Shown here piece after piece: positions 15,682 through 20,119 of a stretch of DNA of 20,119 nt; the first letter of the stretch is position 1; each line of letters starts with the position of its first letter. The position numbers and the translations under genes were made by a program. The notes under the pieces are model-generated. The model worked only from the letters and a program-made list of their open reading frames with translations, was not told the origin of the DNA and did no database searches. This DNA comes from a virus. The stretch is from IMG/VR virus record IMGVR_UViG_3300044956_000006, positions 1-20,119 of that record; one strand, written 5' to 3'.

Positions 15682-16140
15682 ATGACCTTCTTCATCAAAC
15701 TCGAAAACGGACAACCTGTAGGCAACGCAATTGCGGAAGATAACCTAAAGCAAGTGCTTGCAGGAATAGATTTCCCCGCAGTAGTAACTTCTGCATTTAT
15801 TGAACAATTCGGCTACGGCATATATGACTTCAGCAACCAGCCCGAGTGCGGTAAGTATCAGAAGGTTGTAGAAATTGCGCCGGTTCGCAACGAGTTCGGC
15901 ATCTGGCGTCAAACATGGCAGTTGGTGGACATGAACGATGAAGAGAAGGCGGCAGAGGACGCAGCAAAGGCAGGGCAGATGCGCAGTTATCGAAACTCGC
16001 TTTTAGCACAATCTGACTGGACTCAGGTAGCCGACGCTCCGGTGGACAAGGCTGTTTGGGCTACGCATCGTCAGGCACTGCGCGACATCACTGCTCAGCA
16101 AGGCTTCCCTTGGACTGTGACTTGGCCTGAAGCCCCGTGA
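15682..16140 (+). CDS. Tail fiber assembly chaperone-like protein
   Basis: A 152-residue protein. The N-terminal half is a small beta domain starting TFFIKLENGQPVGNAIAEDN. The last 55 residues hold RSYRNSLLAQSDWTQVADAP, then KAVWATHRQALRDITAQQGF and a final PWTVTWPEAP. This R-x2-LL-x-SDWTQ ... WA-YRQALRDI ... WP-P pattern is the hallmark of the phage tail-assembly chaperone / fiber-assembly domain (PF16778-like). Such proteins help the fiber or adhesin fold and trimerise and may not stay in the virion. It directly follows the adhesin and fiber genes, as expected. The stop overlaps the next start (TGATG). The C-terminal domain is clear; the partner is inferred. Confidence 0.78.
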   Translation: MTFFIKLENGQPVGNAIAEDNLKQVLAGIDFPAVVTSAFIEQFGYGIYDFSNQPECGKYQKVVEIAPVRNEFGIWRQTWQLVDMNDEEKAAEDAAKAGQMRSYRNSLLAQSDWTQVADAPVDKAVWATHRQALRDITAQQGFPWTVTWPEAP

Positions 16141-16337
16141 TGGAAGAAACCACCGAAACCCGCCTTGCTGTTCACGAGGCTGTCTGTGCCGAAAGGTACG
16201 CGGCCATTGAAAAACGCCTTGAGAACAACAACAAGCGGATGAGCCGCATTGAGATTTGGCTCTACATCACGCTTGGAGCGGTGCTTCTAGGGCCCGGTGC
16301 GATGGCCGAGGTGGTCAAAAAACTTGTAGGTTTGTGA
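16140..16337 (+). CDS. Small membrane protein, possible lysis (XhlA-like) factor
   Basis: A 65-residue protein. Residues 1-36 are charged and helical (RLAVHEAVCAERYAAIEKRL with following NNNKRMSRIE) and could form a coiled coil. Residues about 38-56 (IWLYITLGAVLLGPGAMAE) form one likely membrane segment, and the tail is basic. Coiled coil followed by one C-terminal membrane span is the layout of hemolysin XhlA-type and related phage lysis accessories. It starts a run of genes leading to holin and lysozyme. The ATG at 16140 overlaps the chaperone stop (TGATG); a GTG one codon earlier is less likely. A lysis role is inferred. Confidence 0.6.
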   Translation: MEETTETRLAVHEAVCAERYAAIEKRLENNNKRMSRIEIWLYITLGAVLLGPGAMAEVVKKLVGL

Positions 16338-16444
16338 TGGCTTGGCGTCGCGTTATCATCAAAGAGCAGATAATGCAACACATTACCGAGTTGCAGGTTA
16401 AGGTCAGGCTCTTGGAAGAACGCGAAAAAATTAGGGCGAAGTAA
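16337..16444 (+). CDS. 35-residue ORF, function unknown
   Basis: A very short reading frame in the pattern of its neighbours: its ATG overlaps the upstream stop (TGATG), as seen throughout this operon. The product is a single charged, likely coiled-coil helix (QIMQHITELQVKVRLLEERE) with no membrane segment or signal peptide, and with basic residues at both ends. The upstream frame runs on in phase, but only inside the previous gene. Expression is plausible from coupling alone. No function is recognised, and it may be non-coding. Confidence 0.4.
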   Translation: MAWRRVIIKEQIMQHITELQVKVRLLEEREKIRAK

Positions 16445-16512
16445 GGTGTATGGAACCGATCACCAGCATTCCTGGCCGTGTTCTTGTGGCTTAAAGACTT
16501 AGTGAGGCACGG
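16445..16512 (+). other. Gap before the holin gene
   Basis: The longest plus-strand gap inside the lysis genes. It holds a 15-codon ATG-to-TAA frame (16450-16494) preceded by AAGG, too short to call a gene. No sigma-70-like promoter with good -35 and -10 boxes and no terminator is visible. It may carry a lysis-gene promoter of a phage polymerase, which I cannot recognise. Confidence 0.3.
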
Positions 16513-17007
16513 ATGTTGGAATTATTCAGCGGCGGTATCTTTGGCTCCCTAATTGGGGGCCTTTTCCGTCTGGCCCCGGAAGTCCTGAAGTTTTTCGACA
16601 AGAAGAATGAGCGTGCTCACGAACTCAATATGTTCAACCGCCAGTGCGAACTGGAGCAACTGCGGGGGCAGCAAAAACTGGCCGAGATTGGAGCCGTTCG
16701 GGATGCAGCGATTGATGTGGGGGTTATGGATGCCTTCAACGCCGCCATCAATCAACAGGCTGAGATGGCAAAAGCCGCAGGTGGTTGGGCTGCAGCCTTG
16801 TCCGCTTCTGTGCGCCCGGTGGTCACATACTGGGTGATTTTGCTGTGGTCGTTCATTCACCTGTGGTTTGCGTGGAACGCGTGGATGGCGGGCGCTGCGC
16901 CCAAAGAAGTCTTCATGACCATGATGACGGCTGACTTCATGGCTTTGGTTTCTGGAACAATAAACTACTGGTTCCTCGACAGAACTTTGAAGCAGCGTGG
17001 CCTATGA
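16513..17007 (+). CDS. Holin, 3TM type
   Basis: A 164-residue putative holin that would permeabilise the inner membrane and let the lysozyme reach the cell wall. The N-terminal MLELFSGGIFGSLIGGLF is a weakly hydrophobic first segment. Residues 27-95 are a charged cytoplasmic helix (KKNERAHELNMFNRQ). Two stronger spans follow at about 101-122 (RPVVTYWVILLWSFIHLWFA) and 138-157 (FMALVSGTINYWFLDRTLK). The SVRPV-x-YW and final WF-DR-LK pattern is that of the GTA-type 3TM holin family. It follows a 68-nt gap, has GAGG about 9 nt before the ATG, and its stop overlaps the lysozyme start (ATGA), so holin and lysozyme are coupled. Confidence 0.75.
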   Translation: MLELFSGGIFGSLIGGLFRLAPEVLKFFDKKNERAHELNMFNRQCELEQLRGQQKLAEIGAVRDAAIDVGVMDAFNAAINQQAEMAKAAGGWAAALSASVRPVVTYWVILLWSFIHLWFAWNAWMAGAAPKEVFMTMMTADFMALVSGTINYWFLDRTLKQRGL

Positions 17008-17447
17008 ACCTCGACCTCGCAGCAGAACTCTGCCGCAAGTTTGAAGGGTTTAGGGCTAACCCTTACCTCTGCCCTGCCGGGGTGCCCACAATCGGTTTCG
17101 GAAGTACCTATTACGCCGACGGGCGGAAGGTCACTTTGCAGGATGCGCCGATCACCAAGGAAGAGGCGGATGTGCTTTTGATGCACGAACTCCAGACAAC
17201 TTATGCGGCTGGAGTTATTCGCCTGTGTCCGGGGTTGGTTTCCCACGAAGGCCGGTTTAATGCCGTCGTGGACTTCTGCTACAACCTGGGCGTTGGGCGC
17301 TTGCAAACCTCAACGCTACGAAGGAAAATCAACGCCCAAGACTGGGAGGGTGCGGTTGAGCAACTCCTGCTCTGGAACAAGGCGGGGGGACGGATACTCC
17401 TTGGCTTGGAGCGCAGACGCCAAGCCGAAGCCGTATTGATGAGGTGA
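17004..17447 (+). CDS. Endolysin: GH24 lysozyme with Glu-Cys-Thr triad
   Basis: A 147-residue T4/P21-type lysozyme that cleaves the peptidoglycan N-acetylmuramate to N-acetylglucosamine bond. LCRKFEGFRANPY carries the catalytic Glu14. The catalytic spacing E-x8-(D/C)-x5-T is met as Glu14, Cys23 and Thr29 (PAGVPTIGFGST), so the Asp of T4 lysozyme is replaced by Cys, a variant known in this family. The later QTTYAAGVIRLCPG, NAVVDFCYNLGVG and GLERRRQAEAVLM segments are also typical. There is no signal peptide or SAR segment at the N-terminus, so it should depend on the holin just upstream. The start is in an ATGA overlap with that gene. Confidence 0.85.
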   Translation: MNLDLAAELCRKFEGFRANPYLCPAGVPTIGFGSTYYADGRKVTLQDAPITKEEADVLLMHELQTTYAAGVIRLCPGLVSHEGRFNAVVDFCYNLGVGRLQTSTLRRKINAQDWEGAVEQLLLWNKAGGRILLGLERRRQAEAVLMR

Positions 17448-17475
17448 CTACCCATTGAGAGCAGAGAAGTGACTC

Positions 17476-17871
17476 ATGGCAAAGCATCAGAATGTCCCTA
17501 CCGTTGTCCAGGCAGAGCAATTTGATGATTTCGTAAAGCACTGGCAGGAGATGCTCGGCCTTCAGCGCTGGCGCATTGAGCGCGGCCGGAAGCAGGCTAA
17601 AGACGCAATGGCATCTGTCGAGTTCAACGACGATGCGAAGCTGGCGACATACCGGCTTGGGAATTTCGGTGCAACGCCGATCAACGAAGAATCACTTTCC
17701 CAGACGGCACTCCATGAAGTGCTCCATGTTTTCCTACACGAGTTGATCGCCACTGCACAAGACCGTGGCGCAGAACCGAGCCTGGATGCTGTAGAGCACT
17801 CGGTCATCAATGTTCTTGAGTCGATCCTGTATGGAGTTGTGAATGGGTTACCCAAGCAAGAAAAGGGATGA
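17476..17871 (+). CDS. HEXXH metallopeptidase-like phage protein
   Basis: A 131-residue protein. The zinc-type motif HEVLH lies at residues 80-84 in a helix (QTALHEVLHVFLHEL), with a possible third ligand Glu107 or His108 in the next helix (AVEHSVINVLESIL). The N-terminal half has QFDDFVKHWQEMLGLQRWRI and strand-like ASVEFNDDAKLATYRLG, which together fit a small SprT/metallopeptidase-like fold. There is no signal peptide, so it probably works in the cytoplasm. It follows the lysozyme after a 28-nt gap, and its end overlaps the phosphoesterase gene by 29 nt. Role and substrate are unknown; peptidase activity is inferred from the motif alone. Confidence 0.6.
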   Translation: MAKHQNVPTVVQAEQFDDFVKHWQEMLGLQRWRIERGRKQAKDAMASVEFNDDAKLATYRLGNFGATPINEESLSQTALHEVLHVFLHELIATAQDRGAEPSLDAVEHSVINVLESILYGVVNGLPKQEKG

Positions 17872-18829
17872 CCAGTTCATCTCCGCATGGCACAAATACG
17901 GTGGGTCTCCCATCCGTTTGGCAAAGGCTCTAGCGGTCACCACAAGGGCCATTTACGCCCGTAGAAACGACATTGAGCAGCGCCGTGGAATCATGCTTGT
18001 GGCTAGCAGCGAAAGGGCCCTAAAACACCACGGAGAGCTGTCCAAGATGGTGATGTCCTCCCGGCGGGATGTGAACCGCTTGGAGATTTCTGAGGGGATG
18101 ATTCTTGTCGGGTCGGATGCCCACTACACCCCTGGCGTGATCCCGATTGCTCATAAGGCCCTGTGCAATCTTATCGTTGACATGGGATCTGAGGTGAAGG
18201 CTGTCATTCTCAATGGGGACATCCTTGACGGGGGTTCAATCAGTAGCCACCCGAGAGTCCGCTGGAAGAAGCCTCCCACTGTGAAGGAAGAGCTTGATGC
18301 GGTGATTGCTAGGACCACAGACATCGAACAGGCGATCCGTCCTGGGACTCGGTTGATGAGGACCTATGGAAACCACTGTGCCCGCTTCGAGTCCAGGCTG
18401 TCAGCCCAGGTCCCGGAGTACGAGGGCATCGGCGGGTTTCTGCTCAAGGATCACCTGCCGCACTGGATGGACTCTGACCGCATCGATGTGAACGATGACA
18501 TGGTCATCATCCACGACTGGCACAGCGGCATCCATTCTGGGTGGAACGATGTCTTGAAGGGCGGCTGTCATACAGTGACGGGTCACACTCATGAGCTAGG
18601 CACGAAAGCACACAAAGGCTTCAAGGGGCTGCACTATGGCATCAAGACGGGGATGCTGGCAGATGACGACCAGGGGGAGTTTGACTACCGGCTGGGCAAG
18701 CCGGGCCTGAACTGGCAGTCAGGGTTTGCGGTTCTAACCTGGAGGAACGGGGTTCTGTTGCATCCTGAGTTCTGCGCGGTCAGAGACAATGGGAAAGCCT
18801 ACTTTCGGGGGAAGTTGTATGCCGAATAG
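17843..18829 (+). CDS. Metallophosphoesterase with N-terminal helix-turn-helix
   Basis: A 328-residue protein. Residues about 8-50 look like a helix-turn-helix (FISAWHKYGGSPIRLAKALA, then TTRAIYARRNDIEQRRG). From about 85 the calcineurin-type phosphoesterase metal motifs come in order: Asp92-x-His94 (SDAHYTP), GD-x2-D at 125-129 (NGDILDGG), GNH at 176-178 (YGNHCARFE), His224 and His227 (IIHDWHSG), and GHTH at 247-250. All expected metal ligands are present. The family cleaves phosphomono- or diesters; some members are nucleases. The ATG follows a GGAG site and overlaps the previous gene by 29 nt. A phage nuclease or phosphatase guided to DNA is a reasonable guess, but the substrate is unknown. 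Confidence 0.75.
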   Translation: MGYPSKKRDDQFISAWHKYGGSPIRLAKALAVTTRAIYARRNDIEQRRGIMLVASSERALKHHGELSKMVMSSRRDVNRLEISEGMILVGSDAHYTPGVIPIAHKALCNLIVDMGSEVKAVILNGDILDGGSISSHPRVRWKKPPTVKEELDAVIARTTDIEQAIRPGTRLMRTYGNHCARFESRLSAQVPEYEGIGGFLLKDHLPHWMDSDRIDVNDDMVIIHDWHSGIHSGWNDVLKGGCHTVTGHTHELGTKAHKGFKGLHYGIKTGMLADDDQGEFDYRLGKPGLNWQSGFAVLTWRNGVLLHPEFCAVRDNGKAYFRGKLYAE

Positions 18830-19016
18830 ATACGCGATTGAGTTTGCACCTAATTGTTTTGATGACTTTGAAGGGACCCAGGAGGAGCTAGAGCAGTTCG
18901 TTCTTCAGATCATGACGATGGCTGATACGGGTGAGTTGTTTACCGAGTCCGTGCCGGTGTCTGAGGAAGAGGCACACAAGATATTTGAGCGCATTAAAAA
19001 GAGATTGACCAATTGA
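18819..19016 (+). CDS. Small acidic phage protein, function unknown
   Basis: A 65-residue acidic protein with FDDFEGTQEELEQFVLQIMT, then a GELFTESVPVSEEEA segment and a basic end KRLTN. Similar short acidic proteins with an F-x-G-x-QEEL-x-x-F core and an ESVPV segment occur in phages, with no known role. I chose ATG 18819 because GGGGGAAG lies just upstream; the ATG at 18789 lies deeper inside the phosphoesterase gene. The overlap with that gene is 11 nt. It is the last plus-strand gene, and a small hairpin overlaps its stop. Confidence 0.62.
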   Translation: MPNRYAIEFAPNCFDDFEGTQEELEQFVLQIMTMADTGELFTESVPVSEEEAHKIFERIKKRLTN

Positions 19017-19030
19017 GCGCCCGGCTCAAT
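19012..19030. terminator. Possible hairpin terminator at convergent gene ends
   Basis: ATTGAGC (19012-19018) pairs with GCTCAAT (19024-19030), a perfect 7-bp stem with a 5-nt loop that includes the stop codon of the acidic protein gene. Neither strand has a strong T-run directly after it; the minus strand has a CTCTTTTT tract about 10 nt beyond. It may end both transcripts weakly. Confidence 0.35.
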
Positions 19031-19093
19031 GCTTTGCTCTAGGAACCCCCTCAACGCTCCACATCTGCCTTACAAGCCTTAATGCTCTTGTTC

Positions 19094-19516
19094 TCATTTG
19101 ATACCCCACCTAGCTTCAAGCTCTCGAATGAGAGACACAACATCCATCGCCCAAGCCGTTTTGCCGGTCATGTATTTTGTGTGGCGTTGAGCGATTTCGA
19201 GGATCTCTTTTTCTTCTAGTTTTCTTGTTTTTGTCGGCTCTGGAATGATCTCCTCGGCTGCGGCCCACACGATCCGAGACCGCCCAGAGGCGCCGTTCCT
19301 CCTGAGTCCTGAGTCGAAGATGAATCCTTTCCTCCGCAGAGGAGCGATTCTTGGTGTGATTGATTGAAGGGGTGTTGCCAACTGAATGGCGACCTCTTCA
19401 CTTGTTGATGGGCTGAGTGCGATGACTGAGAAGACCTCGCCTTCAAGCCTGGTGACATCGAATTTCGATGCCTCCTTTGAAGTGTCTGGGTCGTCTTTCC
19501 TGTGTGCGCCTTGCAT
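19094..19516 (-). CDS. Winged-helix DNA-binding phage protein
   Basis: A 140-residue protein. It opens with RKDDPDTSKEASKFDVTRLE and continues FSVIALSPSTSEEVAIQLAT, with ITPRIAPLRRKGFIFDSGLR and then GRSRIVWAAAEE. The SP-T-EEVA ... ITPR-APLRRKG-I-DSG-RR-G-SGR-x-IVW pattern is a well-recognised small phage winged helix, where the PLRRKG helix would read DNA. The C-terminal 45 residues are charged helix, less conserved by eye. The start has a GGGGG ribosome site. It is the last gene of the leftward unit, converging on the late operon, with 77 nt between stops. Repressor, activator or replication role cannot be told. Confidence 0.7.
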   Translation of the reverse strand: MQGAHRKDDPDTSKEASKFDVTRLEGEVFSVIALSPSTSEEVAIQLATPLQSITPRIAPLRRKGFIFDSGLRRNGASGRSRIVWAAAEEIIPEPTKTRKLEEKEILEIAQRHTKYMTGKTAWAMDVVSLIRELEARWGIK

Positions 19517-19524
19517 CTGGCCCC

Positions 19525-19749
19525 CTAGAAGTCAATGTCGCGGCCTTTTCGGGCCTCTTCACGCGGCGGGTTCATGTAGGCCCATCCGTCCCAGCCTTGG
19601 TCTTTGAGTGGGATTGAGTCCAGCTTCAGCATAGGGCCGTTCTTTGTGTCAATGACCGATCCGATCCGCATGTACCGCTTCTTCTCATCTCCGTCTTTGT
19701 TGGTGTAAGTCCCAACAACAGCGCTGATCTCATAAAGTATCTTGCTCAC
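19525..19749 (-). CDS. Small conserved phage protein beside the exonuclease
   Basis: A 74-residue beta-rich protein: ILYEISAVVGTYTNKDGDEK, then KRYMRIGSVIDTKNGPMLKL, SIPLKDQGWDGWAYMNPPRE and a final RKGRDIDF. The strand pairs around the NKDG and TKNGPML turns suggest a small barrel. This protein type is common in phages and prophages but its role is not known to me; the neighbouring YqaJ gene suggests recombination or single-strand DNA handling, which is inference. The GTG start overlaps the exonuclease stop (GTGA), with GGAGG upstream, so the two are coupled. It ends 8 nt before the next gene. Confidence 0.62.
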   Translation of the reverse strand: MSKILYEISAVVGTYTNKDGDEKKRYMRIGSVIDTKNGPMLKLDSIPLKDQGWDGWAYMNPPREEARKGRDIDF

Positions 19750-20119
19750 AGAGCCTCCAGTCGTTTCACTTTCTCATCGACTTCAGCCAGGAACTTCACG
19801 ATCTCGGCTTCCATCTCCCCAATCTCATCTCGCTCCACGCGAATGATGAGCAGCTGGAGTCTCTCGGGCATCCTCGGGTCGAAACACACGAAGTCGCACC
19901 ATTTCTTGTCCGTGCAGCGCATCTGAAGTTGCATCTGCTTGAGATACTTATCTGGGATTTTCCGGGTGAGTTGCATCTCAATCATCGTGGCCGTCTCAGG
20001 GCACTTGATCTCGATGAGTCCCTCCCCAACGATCCCGTCGGGGCTGGCTCCGCACATCTCAATGGTAGGGTGAGGGATGAACCCCACCTCCTCCACCAGA
20101 TTGCCTGTATGGGCCTCAT
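19746..20119 (-). CDS. YqaJ-family (lambda exonuclease-like) nuclease, C-terminal part
   Basis: This gene runs off the right edge. The frame is open from the last base, and the visible product begins EAHTGNLVEEVGF upstream of the first in-window start (a GTG at 20096), so that GTG is internal. It has the core of the YqaJ/PD-(D/E)XK nucleases: GASPDGIVGEGLIEIKCPE, with the Asp in SPDG and Glu-Lys in IEIK as the catalytic metal residues. Then comes DKYLKQMQLQMRCTDKKWCD, the usual strand-helix with Gln, and a helical end. These 5'-3' exonucleases make 3' tails for phage recombination, usually with an annealing protein. The visible part shows all active-site residues, so it is probably intact; it is the first seen gene of an early recombination set. 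Confidence 0.82.
   Translation of the reverse strand, partial: EAHTGNLVEEVGFIPHPTIEMCGASPDGIVGEGLIEIKCPETATMIEMQLTRKIPDKYLKQMQLQMRCTDKKWCDFVCFDPRMPERLQLLIIRVERDEIGEMEAEIVKFLAEVDEKVKRLEAL

Noticed and set aside
16450-16494. 15-codon frame before the holin
   Set aside because: Too short, no overlap coupling with neighbours, and no membrane or other feature in the product.
1-20119. Integrase, tRNA genes, attachment sites or defence genes
   Set aside because: I looked for tyrosine recombinase motifs, tRNA-like cloverleaf arms and toxin-antitoxin or restriction gene pairs and saw none that I could support.

Overview
The window is a piece of a tailed double-stranded DNA phage genome, either a virus or a prophage; no bacterial gene is visible. 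The gene set points to a short-tailed (podovirus-type) phage. It has a P22/SU10-like portal, a scaffold, an SU10-type (DUF5309-like) major capsid protein, one adaptor, a gp10-like tail protein and a run of Ala/Gln/Gly-rich putative ejection proteins. No tape measure, sheath or long-tail tube gene is seen. The lysozyme lacks a signal peptide and sits beside a 3TM-type holin, which suits a Gram-negative host, probably a proteobacterium. The host cannot be named from this sequence.

Layout, left to right. Positions 1-4475 (+) hold the head module: the C-terminal part of the portal, a protein with five copies of a 45-residue repeat, a small conserved protein, the scaffold and the major capsid protein. 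A strong intrinsic terminator follows at 4496-4527. Positions 4531-8585 (+) hold the connector and tail module: a small head-associated protein, the adaptor, a fiber-like small protein, a beta-repeat protein, a gp10-like protein and a C1q-like virion protein. A GNAT-fold-like protein (8582-8974) leads into four putative internal or ejection proteins (8975-13485). Positions 13530-16140 hold a host-recognition set of fiber, glycine-rich adhesin and fiber-assembly chaperone. Positions 16140-17447 hold lysis genes: a small membrane protein, a 35-residue ORF, the holin and a GH24 lysozyme. Positions 17476-19016 hold an HEXXH protein, a metallophosphoesterase with an N-terminal helix-turn-helix, and a small acidic protein.

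From 19094 to the right edge the genes are on the minus strand and meet the late operon head to head. They are a winged-helix protein, a small conserved protein and a YqaJ-type exonuclease that runs off the window. This looks like the border between the late (virion and lysis) genes and the early (replication and recombination) genes.

Most plus-strand genes are packed with ATGA, TGATG or TAATG overlaps, as in one translationally coupled late transcription unit. I do not see a clear new defence or mobile system. The most unusual items are the five-repeat protein between portal and scaffold, the terminator placed directly against the next start codon, the HEXXH protein after the lysozyme, and the HTH-phosphoesterase fusion.
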